Part shown: positions 1-12,300 of the stretch, piece by piece
Numbering within the stretch: the stretch's first letter is position 1
Layout: every line of letters starts with the position of its first letter
Translations under genes and position numbers: made by a program
Source of the DNA: Erodium maritimum
Taxonomy: Eukaryota > Streptophyta > Magnoliopsida > Geraniales > Geraniaceae
Length of the DNA stretch: 64,000 nucleotides
Assembly: GCA_963921825.1 (NCBI GenBank)
Contig: OY997593.1
Span: forward strand, 64,030,039-64,094,038
Direction: 5' to 3'
The notes under the pieces: generated by a model
Seen by the model: the letters and a program-made list of their open reading frames with translations, nothing else
What the model was told of the DNA's origin: nothing
Databases searched by the model: none

Positions 1-1462
1 GAGGACTCAAGAACACAAAAATGGAGGTGGAAACTAGCCAAACCCGAAATGGTAGGAGGAGGGAGAGAAAAAAGTTGATTCCCATTTGTGTTTGTTATGT
101 TGAAAAAAGATGACTTAAACATAACAAACCCCATACTTGTCCAACTAAAGGCATGGGACAAGCATGGGACAAGCATGGTGACAAGTAAGGTGTAAATAGG
201 ACAAAGTATGGCAAGACAAGATTGAGTTAGGTGGCGAATTACCAACACCTTAATCCTTGTCTTGCTTACTTAGTACTAATTAATCAAGACTTAATTATCT
301 AGTTCCATGGGCCTTGGTTGAATGAGCCTTTCATGGGCCTCTTGGAACATGGCCCGTGGCCATTTCCAACGAGGTACCGTGATTTGCTCATCGCCTCCAA
401 GCCTTCCATACCAGAAATGTCCAACATTATCCAACGCGATCAATCCCAAGACTCCAAGCCTTGTCTCGATCCGTAAAGTCATATTCACTTACGGGCACAT
501 GACCTAAAACCCAGTTTTGGTCATATCCCGAGACAACTCCCTTTTGGCCATTCTCCATAAATGTGTCAATGAGTTTCATCCTCCGGTGTGACACTTAGGT
601 TTATGCATGTCAATAGATCAACGTAAAATCCCATTTTACTTGATCCTATTTAAGTGGCAACTAACGAGACTTTAGTATTGCCTGACACTGCATAACGAAT
701 CGACCATGTCGATTCTAACCTTTCCGGCGTCCCTGTCATTATCATTTTATCTCCGATATCCTGATTGAGATAAGGCATAGAGCCGTCATCCCTATTATTC
801 TCAATCACTGTTCCTTGATATGTGAATGACTGAATATATGATGCCCAATATCATGTGCATGGCCATGCTATTCTTTCAGTCGCTCTCGATCAAGTGGCCG
901 AGAACTGATATCTTTCTCATACCTCAGTATGAGGGATAAATCCCTTAGCCGTCTTTCGTGTCACTCATGTAGCCCGTCCCCAAGCCAATCCTGGCAGTTA
1001 TGGAAGCCCTGTTACGGACAACGTTAGGCTCAGGTCAAACTCAGTTGTTGACTACATAACGATCACAAAGACTCCTTGGTCTAAGGATACATGACAAGCT
1101 ACGACAATGAATATGTTCATGACTTGATCTATGGCACATATTCATGTCGGGTCGTCCAATATCATGTCCCACATGATATCTATGATCAGACTCCGGTATC
1201 CCGTTCCAATGACTAACAGAACGTAAGCCATAAAGAGCCATCTTTCATACTAGTAGCTTCTAGTGAAACTTTGTTGACTAAGGACCCATCGAGTATGATC
1301 TATCTCGATCTATGGTTCTATTCGCATTGTGGGAGTAGATTAGAGCACACATCGATATATTAGTCCAACACATAACTAATATAAAACCGCTTTAATTTTA
1401 TTGCTAACGATGATATATACATTTGGACATTTAGGATTGAACTACGGGCACTAAAACTAACA
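1..1462 (-). mobile_element. Truncated Copia LTR, third copy of the 48.4-kb family
   Basis: This is the reverse complement of the first ~1459 bp of the 1688-bp LTRs found at 48449-50136 and 55220-56907. The LTR begins at 1462 (reading TGTTAG on the minus strand) and runs off the window edge at base 1, so about 230 bp are missing. It is visibly more diverged from the other two copies than they are from each other, so it is an older insertion. The flank above 1462 is not the polypurine tract seen before the intact 3' LTR. This copy is therefore the 5' LTR of an element or a solo LTR, and it lies inside the gag start of another element. Confidence 0.9.
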
Positions 1463-1468
1463 AATCTG

Positions 1469-1615
1469 TCATTTAGTTCTCCATGCCATGTCTTCAACGC
1501 TTGGCCGAAGATTCTGAACTTGCTCCGTGAGGTCTAGCACCGATAGATTGAACTGTTGAAAGCTTGCTTCTGCTGCTCGGTGCGCGACATCGTTGAGGTC
1601 GGAAGCACTTGTCAT
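1469..1615 (-). pseudogene. gag N-terminal fragment of a small-LTR retroelement
   Basis: A 48-codon frame begins with ATG at 1615-1613, 8 bp past the primer-binding site of the adjacent LTR. It reads MTSASDLNDVAHRAAEA and continues hydrophilic until the Copia LTR insertion point, where a stop occurs. Position just after LTR and PBS is what makes it gag. The sequence itself is too short to assign to a clade. Confidence 0.45.
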
Positions 1616-1622
1616 CGTCACT

Positions 1623-1632
1623 TCTGATACCA
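1623..1632 (-). other. Primer-binding site complementary to initiator tRNA-Met
   Basis: On the minus strand TGGTATCAGA lies a few bases after the LTR end. It matches the 3' end of plant initiator tRNA-Met, as do the primer sites at 46332 and 50138. It fixes the orientation of the LTR at 1636-1963. Confidence 0.6.
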
Positions 1633-1635
1633 ATT

Positions 1636-1963
1636 TGTCAAGCGTTCGAGGAACTTACTTTGCTTTATTGATGATCAAGAATCGATTACACACTCACAAT
1701 GCTCTACGGGAGCAACTGTTCTCTGTCTCCATACTACAAGCTTATACAAAAATGGTCCAACGAAGAAGACGACCTCACCTATTTATAGACTAAATTCGGC
1801 AATCGGTTGACCAATACACGTCATCGCTGACCGTAACAAACTAACATAAAGTATAACGACCTAACAGCCGACGCCAACTATGCACCACGTGCCCTCCAAC
1901 TCAGCGCTCGTTACCACACCCGCTCTTGCTATGACAACGTTTTGTTCTTCTTTATCCCTGACA
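1636..1963 (-). repeat. 328-bp LTR of a small-LTR retrotransposon
   Basis: The segment is bounded by TGTCA and TGACA, the inverted ends expected of an LTR. A primer-binding site follows immediately on the minus side. A TATAAATA box on the minus strand at 1787-1780 would serve as the LTR promoter, directed away from XPB. No second LTR is visible because the Copia insertion and window edge remove it. The upper boundary is chosen from the inverted ends and could be off by a few bases. Confidence 0.55.
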
Positions 1964-2382
1964 CTACAAAGCTTACAAAGGACAGATTAACCTTTACAAT
2001 TTTCTAAGTATCATCACTTAAATGCCAACGGAGAAGAAGCAGTTTGATTTCGATTTACCTCAAGTAAACTTCGCAGTCGAGTACTGTGTAAAATTTACAA
2101 CCACTGAGATCAACCTTAAGACATCTCTCAACCCCAACAGAGCTCTTAGCCCATGGGGTTGACGGATCTGGGCCAGCCATTCTGGTTCGCTCGAACCTCA
2201 GCACTTGGCCCAATACTAAAAATATAAAGTGATTTTGGGAGATTAAAAAGGGAGAGGAAAAACAAAAGGTTTCCATTCTACTGTTCTCGCGCGGAGATTC
2301 TTCTTCCACAATCTCCCACACACTCTGAAGCTTAGAACTCAAACTAGACTTGGTCTTGCGGCTCTACTGAATCGAACCAGAC
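1964..2382 (+). promoter_or_regulatory. XPB upstream region and 5' leader
   Basis: This 419-bp interval separates the retroelement LTR from the XPB start codon and must hold the core promoter and leader. An AT-rich AATATAAAG at 2219-2227 is the only TATA-like string seen on the plus strand. No other control site can be supported. A 95-codon open frame on the minus strand here has no recognisable similarity and is not called. Confidence 0.4.
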
Positions 2383-5300
2383 ATGGGACATGGTAACCTA
2401 GATCCGTCCAGAATGATTCATGTATTGATTCGTCCATGTATGGCGGTTAACCTTCCATTATTTCAATTTCAGGCGGCGACAAGGGCAGGCCTAGCAAGAA
2501 GCCCAAGTTTCACGCCAAGGTTCATCGATTTCCCGAATCCTTCTGGACTTGGTTGCATAGGTTTTCTCTAAAAGCGTTGTGATTCTCATACAATCGAGCA
2601 ATCTGTGCAGGATGATCACCGGAACGCAATGGTCGACGAGGAGGATGTCTATTTCGGGGAAGAAGCTGAGGAAGATCCCCGGGACGGTACCAATTTCTGC
2701 TAGTTTTGACTTTTTGTTTATTGCGATTTTATTTGGGTTTTTGATGGATTTGGATGTGGATTGGGGAATAATGCTGCGATTGATTTGGTGTGAAACAGAA
2801 GGAAAAAAGAGGGATTTTACCAAATTAGAATTGAAGATTGATCATGCCAATAGGCCTTTATGGGCTTGTTCTGATGGTCGGATATTTCTGGAGACATCAT
2901 CTCCTCTTTACAAACAGGCTTATGATTTTCTCATTGCAATAGCAGAACCGGTTTGCAGGTATATTTCATTGCTACAATGTCTGTGACTGTGATTTTGTAT
3001 GCTAGTTTATATAGGCCAAAGTAACAATAATGCTGTTTTTGTATTGTGATGCAGGCCAGAGTCTATGCACGAGTACAATTTGACCCCACACTCGTTGTAT
3101 GCTGCTGTTTCAGTTGGTCTTGAAACGGATACTATTGTGTCTGTTTTGAACAAGTTGTCCAAGACCAAGCTCCCTAAAGAGATGGTCGATTTTATATATG
3201 CTTCAACTGCCAATTACGGGAAAGTGAAGCTTGTACTTAAGAAGAATCGCTACTTCATTGAATCCCCGTTCCCAGAGGTAAGTTGTTATGCTGCAACTTT
3301 CTCTGGCCTTGATGGCATTTAGAGTTTTCCCTAGTCAGTTAATCATGTTTTGATACAATGCTTCACTGGCATATGCAGGTATTGAAGACGTTGCTCAAGG
3401 ATGAAGTTATATCACGTTCAAGGACTTCTTCTGAGGTTTGTGGCATAATGTTGGTTGATTTTGTTCTTCTTTGTTTTCACTTTTTATCCAATAACTTATC
3501 TGCGAGTCCCTGGATTTACTAAATACATCCATGTCTGTTTCCTGTCGCCATGTGCACATTGTTGTGGATACATGAATATTCTGTACAATTCTACCAGCTT
3601 TTCATTTCCCCCACCATAATCATCATTTCATTTATGTAGTCTGTATGTAATTTGTGAATGGGGTTTAATAGCTTACATAATTTCCAACTTAGCATGATCA
3701 ATACTAATAGTATCATTAGGTTAGGTTAGTTTTATTTATCTATTTTATCTTTTCATGATTATAGTAATGCAAACTTTTAATGATCTCACAGTGGTAAAAA
3801 ATGGTCCCAAGTTAATTAATTAAATAAATAAAACTGTGCCATATGCTTCTTAAACCCCGGGTTTCCTTTTTCATACTTTACTCATGTTTCTCTATATTCA
3901 TCATAAATTCATGTTATGCTTTCTGTGTGGGCTCCCAGGGCTATGATGGATTTACTATCAGCAGAGCAGCCGGTGACATGGGTAGTAGTCATGATGAGCT
4001 ACTAACTGAAGCTGAACTGGCGGCTGCAGCGGAAGAAAAAGAGACTCATGCATTCGAGATCGATCCCTCTCAGGTAATGCATATGAACGCATTTGAGATG
4101 AACCAAATTCTTTATTGTCACTTGGTTAGATCAACCCTATGGAACGGGGAATCCGCAAATTGCCATGCAATACTTCATAAACTGTACATTGCAGACCAGA
4201 AAAAAAAAATTGTTGCTTGGTACAACTTAACATGAACCAAACACATTTTTGAGTTGATTGTTTTACTTGGCTATTTGTCTAAAGTGTTAATGTTCTTTCA
4301 CCCTAGATTAGGGAGGTCCTGAGTTCAAACCCTGGTATAAGCAATCTTATGTCTATTTAAAGAACCAAGTGACTAAATGCTCCCTTACTTCTACATAAGT
4401 AAGGTTCTTGATCTCGAACCTTTGCTTGGTACACAGCAGTTGATAAAAAAGTAGATGTTATCTAGAGACTGAAGTTGTTCCTTTGTTTCTCTACCTGAAC
4501 TACTCATATATTTATTTGGGATGGGATTTGGAATAATGGTTTCTACTTTCAAGTCAATGCCTAGTATTGTTTCCTACGGATATTGGAGTTTTTATTATTT
4601 GCACTTAAAATTTAGAGTTCTATTACAAATTATTTCATTGTTAATTTTTGGCAGGTTGAAAATGTAAAGCAGCGTTGCTTGCCAAATGCTTTGAATTATC
4701 CCATGTTGGAGGAGTATGACTTCAGAAATGATTCTGTGAGCTACTTGTCCAAAATCTTGTTCCACATTTTGCAATGTTCAATTGTGTGATTGGTCATGTT
4801 CAGTGGAGGAAGATTCTGCAACTTCAGATTACTATCAGTATCTTACAGTTATTTTCTGACCTTAATAAATACTTCGGTGACGCTGCAGGTCAACCCTGAT
4901 TTGGATGTGGAGCTAAGTCCTAAAGCACAACCACGGCCATATCAGGAAAAGAGCCTCAGTAAAATGTTTGGAAATGGTAAAAAATAGCTTTTGTCTGGTA
5001 ACATATATGCACATGATAAATAATTTAACTAATCTTAACGTGCCCCCTCTTAAAAATGTTTAAATTAGACTCGTTCTTTTCCTGGAATTGTGGGAGCAAG
5101 GGAATAATATATGTAGGGGAACTTGCAGGTACAAGCGAAACTTAAACTACAAACTACAAACCATATGGTTTCTGTAACACTAGGTTCAAAATTCTGGACA
5201 TTCGGGAACGAATCATATTCTGAAATACCAAGTTCAAAATTCTGGACATCCGGAACGAAATCAAATTCTGGAATACCAAGTTCAAAATTATGGACATTCG

Positions 5301-8300
5301 GTTATAACATTCTGTAAATTTAGATTGGTTTATAGTATAAGGAGGTTTGTAGTTTAATTTTGTTTGTACCTGAATATGCTCCTATATATATATCTGAGAT
5401 TGAAAAGAGGTGAAAATTTCGCTGATAAAAAAGAGAGGTTCAGATTGCAGGCTGGAATTACGGTGTTATAGTTGGGATAATCAAGAAGTTTACCTTTGTA
5501 TCATTACAGTTGAATACTTTTTTTCTGCTTGTGACTCTTTTTTCTCCTAATTATGTCATTCCACAAACTCTTTAGATACTTAGTAAGACTAAATTTAAAA
5601 GTTCCTGATTTCTGCTATGTCAAGATTGAAGTCAAGGAGATACATTTTTACTTGAAAATGTAGGTAGAGCAAGATCTGGCATTATTGTGTTACCCTGTGG
5701 TGCTGGAAAGTCATTAGTTGGTGTTTCTGCTGCCTGCCGGATCAAGAAGAGTTGCCTTTGTTTGGCAACAAATGCTGTTTCAGTTGATCAATGGGCTTTT
5801 CAGTTCAAGCTATGGTCCACTATAAAAGATGAAAACATTTGTCGTTTTACATCTGATAGCAAGGAAAGATTTCGAGGTAATGCTGGGGTGGTTGTGACAA
5901 CATACAACATGGTTGCTTTTGGAGGTAAACGATCTGAAGAATCAGAAAAGATTATTGAAGAAATAAGAAATAGGGAATGGGGGTTGCTTCTCATGGATGA
6001 GGTAACCCAATCAGTTTATAATCAACGAGCCTCTTTACCTTAACAATGAGTCATATTATGAATTGTGCAATAATGTATCCATCCTTGTCTTCAGGTGCAT
6101 GTGGTTCCTGCTCATATGTTTCGTAAGGTTATCAGCATCACTAAATCACATTGCAAGCTTGGTCTGACTGGTATTTATGTTCATTACATAATCTACACAA
6201 AAGCTCAAGACAATCTTTCCTGTTTTTCTTGCTGTGAGTTGAGATGTTCTTGTCTGCTAATTTGTAGCAACACTTGTGAGAGAGGACGAAAGGATCACAG
6301 ATTTGAACTTCCTCATTGGGCCCAAATTGTATGAAGCAAATTGGTTGGATCTAGTTAAGGGAGGATTTATTGCAAATGTTCAGTGTGCAGAAGTATGGTG
6401 TCCAATGACAAAGGAGTTTTTCGCTGAATATCTAAAGAAAGAAAATTCCAAGAAAAAACAGGTTTAATATAGAATTGCCCTTATACTGACCTACTTCCCT
6501 ACTCAAGACTTGTTATTCTTATTTGAAAGTAGATTGATTTTGTAGAGTTTCTTATGTTTTCTCTGCTCATATGTCGTATGTTTTCTTTAACACTTTCAGG
6601 CACTTTATGTAATGAACCCTAACAAATTTAGGGCATGTGAGTTTCTCATAAGGTTTCATGAACGAGAACGTGGTGATAAGATAATTGTTTTTGCTGACAA
6701 TCTCTTTGCACTCACGGAGTATGCAATGAAGCTTCGGAAGCCCATGATTTATGGAGCAACCAGGTTGTCCATGCAATTTAATACTTAATTAAAGCTCTCT
6801 TTCTCTCCCTTCCCCTATCTTTTAGTTTAATTTCATACCAGTCTTTACTTATGTTGTTTTATGTCTTTAATTGTCTCCATATTTGTGCAATATGCAGCCA
6901 TATTGAGAGGACGAAAATTCTCGAGGCTTTCAAAACTAGCAAGGATGTGAACACTATTTTCCTTTCAAAGGTATTTTCTGCATAATACAATAGCAAAGCA
7001 CTCCGTTACAACCCTTATGGCACAAACTACGAATTTTGGAACTTTGTTCGCACTGACTAGTTTCCAACTCATACTCACCCTAGTTGCGGCTAATCGTTAA
7101 ATAGTTTCCAACAAATTGTGAACAAGTTTCCAATGTTTGTAGTTTGCACGTTGGGCTGTGTGTGTTCCTGAATGCTAGTCTAGAGTAACAATTAGGATGG
7201 AATGAAAACTGAAAATATCTATGTTCATCGGATTGAATTTTTGACGGCCAAAATGTTTCCAAACTATTTGATGTAACATTGGAAAGTTCCAAACTTAATT
7301 TTAGCAGCTAAAATTGCAATCCAATAGCTATGGTTAGTTTCGTTTTCATATTTAACTTTCCAACCTTCGAGTTTTCACCTGAGGGCCATTGGTTTGTACT
7401 GATTCAACGGCCCAGAGGAGTTTCTAGTTTTTCACCGTAAGTTTTTTTTACTGGAGATCTCCCCTATATATATCATTATGTTCTTCGGTATTTCAGTCAA
7501 GTCTTGGAGCTTGATTCTACAGATTTTAATTGAAATTGACTACTATACTTGGCCTAAGAAAGGTCAATTTTATGGGCTTACAGTGTTTAATGAATTGGTA
7601 TTTTGGTCAGAGTGGGACTGGGACATTTTAGTTGGTAAACACGACACAATGTGTTTGACAAGATTCACAAACTGTCCCTTGTATTTTTACTATAATAACA
7701 TTCTTCAAATATTTTCATTGCCCATTTTAAGTATTATATTCTCATATTAATTTATATACAGCTAAAAGGTAAGGGATCCTGAACCCATTGGTTAACTGCT
7801 TCTGTTATAGGTCGGTGACAATTCAATAGATATTCCCGAGGCAAATGTGATAATTCAGATTTCATCCCATGCTGGATCAAGGCGTCAAGAAGCACAACGA
7901 TTGGGCCGTATTCTTAGGGCGAAGGTCAGTTTTCGTATTTTCTTTTTGCATCCCAAATCCTAGCCTCAATTGGACATTAGCTTATTGAGTATGGTTTAGC
8001 TCATTAAATTATTTTTAGGCAATGTGGACACTTAGGTAGGGAAGGAGGGAGTATTTGTTTCATGCCTTCATTTGAACCATTAGCGTGGTCATTTCAAAAT
8101 AGGAACTGTTTGCTGACAGTGTTGTCTTCACATATGCTTTATTTTACCAAAGCTTGCTTGTCCAACTGGTCAAGTACTTGAACTTGAATCCTTGGGACCA
8201 GGGTTTAAGTCCCAACAGCGGTTCCTTTATAGTCCTTATTTATCTTCTACTTTGGTTGGGACCCAATCTACTTTTCTACATAAGGGATGATCTTGAGCCC

Positions 8301-9415
8301 ATTTCTTGGTACTTCCAAAAGCTGATAAAAATTTATTTCCTATTGGCATATGATAGTTAAATTTCTTATTGTATTGACAGGGTAAACTGCAAGATAGGAT
8401 GGCAGGTGGCAAAGAGGAGTACAACGCTTTTTTCTACTCTCTCGTTTCAACAGATACTCAAGTATAAAATATATTTCATTCAAACTTGTATAAATTCATT
8501 ATTACTAGTGGTAATGACTTCTAAAATGAGTCGCACACTTAGTACATAATATATCTTCTTTCCCTACTTCTCTGCTTTTGCAGGAGATGTACTACTCAAC
8601 TAAAAGACAACAGTTCTTAATTGACCAAGGTTATAGTTTTAAGGTTGGACATCTATCCCTCCACTTAATTGAAACTAGTGTATATTTCTCATGGACAAGC
8701 TTTGAGTATTGGACAGAGTGGATCAGTTTTGCTTTATGTTAAATAATTAAAAACTCTTGTTCATATGTCAAATGTGGTGCTTCATAAAGCATGTTTTGAA
8801 CTAATGCTTGATTCAGTAATGGCTACAAGTTGATCAAACTATTGGATTATGCCCAATCTAGATCTCGTTGTGTGTGTGTATTTGTAATAGGTTATAACAG
8901 GGCTGCCTCCACCTGATTCGGGAGCTGATTTGAGTTATTATCATCGCGACGAACAGTTACACCTTCTTGCAAAGGTTCATATCTTTGCTTCAGTAAATCT
9001 TTAATGCATTATCTCTGCTAAATATTTCTGACACGTTGTACATGCCAGGTTATGAATGCAGGTGATGATATGGTTGGTCTAGAGCAGTTGGAAGAAGATT
9101 CAGATGACCTTGCCCTTCTGAAAGCCCGTAGAAGGCCAGGGTCTATGAGTACAATGTCTGGTGCCAACGGGATGGTTTACATGGAATATGGGTTGGTTTC
9201 CTATTTCATTTTTACCTTGGTTCTTATGAGTCCTATTTCTTCAAGAGATTATGTAATGTCCTTTCCCCACTAAATCCATTTCCAACATTTATTGATTTAT
9301 AAACCTATGTCTTATTTACAGCACTGGTAAGCGACCTGGACAGGGTCATTTGGTGAAGAATAAGCCAAAGGATCCAAGTAAGCGACATTACTTGTTCAAG
9401 AAACGCTTTGCCTGA
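2383..9415 (+). CDS. XPB1: XPB/ERCC3 (RAD25) DNA helicase-translocase of TFIIH, 20 exons
   Basis: XPB is the 3'-5' ATP-dependent translocase of TFIIH, used for promoter opening and nucleotide excision repair in the nucleus. Exons inferred from family alignment: 2383-2392, 2473-2519, 2611-2686, 2799-2958, 3055-3277, 3379-3435, 3939-4073, 4655-4735, 4889-4976, 5664-6001, 6095-6170, 6268-6461, 6600-6763, 6898-6970, 7811-7924, 8381-8461, 8584-8643, 8891-8974, 9049-9191, 9322-9415. All introns are GT-AG and phases join to 766 codons including stop, so 765 aa against about 767 in Arabidopsis. Visible motifs are Walker A GAGKS (residues 305-309), DEVH (404-407), TAT (430-432), the RED motif (435-437) and the QxxGRxxR arginine-finger motif (603-610). 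All are intact, so the gene looks functional. The first coding exon is only 10 nt, and the start choice rests on the MGxG N-terminus of plant XPB. Introns carry SINE and MITE insertions. Confidence 0.96.
4266..4450 (+). mobile_element. SINE-like insertion in XPB intron 7
   Basis: A tRNA-like head carries a Pol III B-box-like GTTCAAACC at 4323-4331. The body shares TTCTACATAAG and CTTGGTAC, in the same order and at similar spacing, with the insertion at 8152-8331. It ends in TTGATAAAAAA, a SINE-type tail. No clear target duplication was found, so the edges are approximate. Confidence 0.6.
5182..5314 (+). repeat. Tandem repeat, about 48 bp x 2.7, in XPB intron 9
   Basis: Three imperfect units start at 5182, 5231 and 5279, each containing GTTCAAAATTCTGGACAT or a close variant. 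The third unit is cut short. It lies within the 687-bp intron between exons 9 and 10 and has no coding effect. Confidence 0.8.
7950..8053 (-). mobile_element. Truncated Stowaway-like MITE in XPB intron 15
   Basis: The right end, read on the minus strand, is TACTCCCTCCTTCCC followed by sequence like other plant Stowaway arms (GTCCAC). It includes the TA target dinucleotide. A degraded CCCAAATCC...GGACA near 7955-7975 could be the opposite arm. Only one convincing terminus remains. Confidence 0.45.
8152..8331 (+). mobile_element. SINE-like insertion in XPB intron 15
   Basis: Related to the copy at 4266-4450. It has an A-box-like TTGTCCAACTGG near 8158, a B-box-like GGTTTAAGTCCC at 8202-8213, the shared TTCTACATAAG (8275) and CTTGGTAC (8305) blocks, and a GCTGATAAAAA tail. 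The insertion lies wholly within the intron and leaves the splice sites intact. Confidence 0.6.
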
Positions 9416-9528
9416 TAGAATACTGAAACAATATACTATCGCGGGGTTTACCGTGGAAATTCAAATAGGGTGATTAGGCTCCCTTCCTGTTTTATATATT
9501 CGTTCCTGTAACACATGCGAATTTATGT

Positions 9529-9578
9529 AACATATAGATGAGCTATTCTGATAAAAAAAAAACATATAGATGAGCTAT
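9529..9578. repeat. 18-bp direct repeat flanking a 14-nt A-tailed insert
   Basis: AACATATAGATGAGCTAT occurs at 9529-9546 and 9561-9578, with TCTGATAAAAAAAA between. The insert matches the tail of the SINEs in XPB introns. The structure fits a retroposition event that copied only the tail. It lies about 115 bp past the XPB stop, probably in the 3' UTR region. Confidence 0.6.
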
Positions 9579-9714
9579 CATCCACTTACGAAGAAACATG
9601 TACTTCTCGATCTTTGTTCGATTTATTTTGTTGCTCTGCAATTCTGCATGATACATTTCTCTTCAGAAGTTCGAACAATGACCTTTTTCAGCAGAGGCTT
9701 TTACTTTGTGAATG

Positions 9715-9905
9715 ATAAAGATGTAAATGCTTGGTTCGTAGTACTCCAAACTGGTTTGTTGTCATGACTTGAATCATTATCATTAAATTAGATTAGAGAT
9801 TCAAATAAATAATAAAGATGTAAATGCTTTGATTCGGAGTCCGAACTGTTTTTTTTGTCATGACTTGAATCATGATCATTAAATTAGAGGTTCAAATATT
9901 GTGAT
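9715..9905. repeat. Tandem duplication, 97-bp unit x 2
   Basis: ATAAAGATGTAAATGCTT begins units at 9715 and 9812. Both continue with TGTCATGACTTGAATCAT and CATTAAATTAGA. A third diverged relative of the TGACTTGAATCATGA part occurs near 10629. No gene is seen here. Confidence 0.75.
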
Positions 9906-12300
9906 TGTGATTCCAATTCTGACCACCATATTGGGGATTCAAACATTTCTTGATCTGAACTTGCATTTGACGATTGAGGGGACCGTCAGCATTATCAACA
10001 CCTTCTCGAATTCACTCACCTTTTTTCATGAATGCAAAAATAAAATAAAATACATACTGTATTTTGTTTGAACAAGTTGAAACTGATGGTGAATTGGTTT
10101 TAGTTTGGTCAGAGTTTGAGTCTTCACTTTTGGATTTCGTTTGAGCATCACCTTCACTCCCACTAATACTTCCTTCTGTCATGAGAGCTCCAGAAAAAAG
10201 AAATGGGAACGTGTTGGTAGGGTGGTAATATCGAGCTCTCTTCCCACACATTTCGGATGGGAGTTCTAGTGTTTTGCACAGTGTGGTTGATTACGTGATC
10301 GTACTTGATTGCATATGGGTTTTGAGTCTATTGCTAAAACTAGGGTTGCATGTGCTCATTGGGTTTAATTTTGATTGTGCCCTAGTTCGTTTGGTTTTTG
10401 ATTGAATTGATAATTTGAGTTTCAAGAATCGGTTATTTGTTCTTTTTTATTTTAACTTGTTTTGTGTGTTGATTTGTAATGGGTTTGGGTTATATGGGTA
10501 TAATGTTGTTCATATTTATTTTGAATGGACAATGGTTCGTAGAGAATAAAACTATTGTGAATGTAAAAAAGATTCAGATATATATAATTTATTTGTAATA
10601 TTACAAACTACGTAATTGTTGTTGGTGTGACTTGAATCATGACCTCCAGATTTAGATATTTAAGCATTGTGATTGTGATTTCAATCTTAACTATCAGATA
10701 AGGATTCGAACACTGTCGAAGAGACCCGTGAGAGATTCAAATATCATGTTTGTGATTTCTATCTTGACTAAGATTCAAACACTCGTCTTGTATTTGAAGA
10801 TTGAGGAGACAAAAAGATGGTTTGAACTAACATTGTCACTAGCAAGAAGTTGCTGAGAGACCCCACGAGCACACTTTGTGATGATATTCTTGTATCGGAT
10901 CCTACGTTGGAGCTGAAGTAACTTGTGTCTGCTGCCATAGCAAATGCAAGGAGCTATAATAGAGACCTAAGCAGAAGCTATAGATCATGGGGACTCCTCC
11001 CACTCATTTGACTGCTTTCTCCTCGGACATTCCTTCCTTGTGCTCTCCTTTTCTCTCGTATGGATTGACTCATTGTCATTGCCACTTCACACTAATGGAC
11101 TCATTGCACCTTTTAGCTAAACAAAATAAAGGACAAATAAGATTCTCTTAATCAAAACCCTTGGAAAACAAGTATTAGATTAGAGAGACCCATTACTATC
11201 ACATCACTCTCTATTTGCCAAATGGTGTGTACAATGTCATTAAACAATTCCTACTATGCAGTAAAGATAGACCAAGTGAGTGCTTAGAGAACCCTTTTAG
11301 GTTTAGTCAACTGAGAATTTTTTTAATTCGAACCGAAAATCGTACAAGACCAGACATATAAAGTTAAATTTATACACGTGTGTCAATTAGGATCAACAAC
11401 TTTATGCATAATATATAACGTCTCGTGTCGCTTCTCTCAAAAACTTTGGTCGGAGTTTTAATAACATGAAACATTTTTAAACTTGGACTATAAATATCAT
11501 ATCAGATTCCATAACATAGCAACTTTGCTTGTACTTGTTTGATCAGCATTGAAACTTTAACTTGCTTTTCTTGTTCGCGATTTAGAATAAGATACTATAA
11601 TGAGAGACGATAAACTGATCAAACGTGGATGATTGAACTTCTAGACACATTTCCAGTCAACTAGTTTAGAGCTATAATTGGTTAGAATATTACTGAGCTT
11701 TCACTTGGTTATTGTTTTTCTTCATGACTGATAATCTTGGCTTAAGTATTACCAAAAGTTTGATCAGCACTGACATAAGGATTCTTGTTGTTGTCTGCTA
11801 CAAGTAAAATATGAATACAACAGAAGCGGTCCACTTAGCAATCATATGCCATTCGTGGACAAACGGAACAATGATAATATGATTAATTATTGTTAGCATA
11901 CAACCACTAAACAAATCAATGGAATAGAACAAGAATTTCCATCTTCTTGGACTCAAGCACAGCTCAGCTGTTGAGTCAGTTGCTTACTTTTTCCCCATTT
12001 TTTTTTTCAGAATCTTTTGGTCTCTTCTGCAAAAAAGAAATCACTTTCTGGGTATCTTTCCAAGAAGCCTACGGATTAATCATCTCATGAATAGGGTGTT
12101 ACAAGCAATATTTTAATAATCAATTCTTGCAGTTTTAATGTGTTAGTCAAAAGATTAGTCTTGGAATCATTGTCCCGTAAGTGTTCATGATCATAAGTTT
12201 TAAATATAAACATTTTTCTTTACCGTTCTTTCCTTGAAAATGACTCCACCTAAATATCATCTCTAGTGGTGACTCTATTTCTTCTTTTTCATCCGATCCA
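9906..12300. other. Intergenic AT-rich region, no supported gene
   Basis: No recognisable protein, RNA gene or bounded transposon was found. The longest open frame (10012-10251, minus, 79 codons) starts MCGKRARYYHPTN and is Ser/Asp-rich but matches nothing I know. It could be an exon or chance. Confidence 0.5.

Noticed and set aside
2055-2342. 95-codon minus-strand frame upstream of XPB
   Set aside because: No recognisable motif, and it overlaps the XPB promoter and leader.
7478-7750. 90-codon frame in XPB intron 14
   Set aside because: It lies between well-defined splice sites and encodes hydrophobic, AT-rich sequence with no family match.
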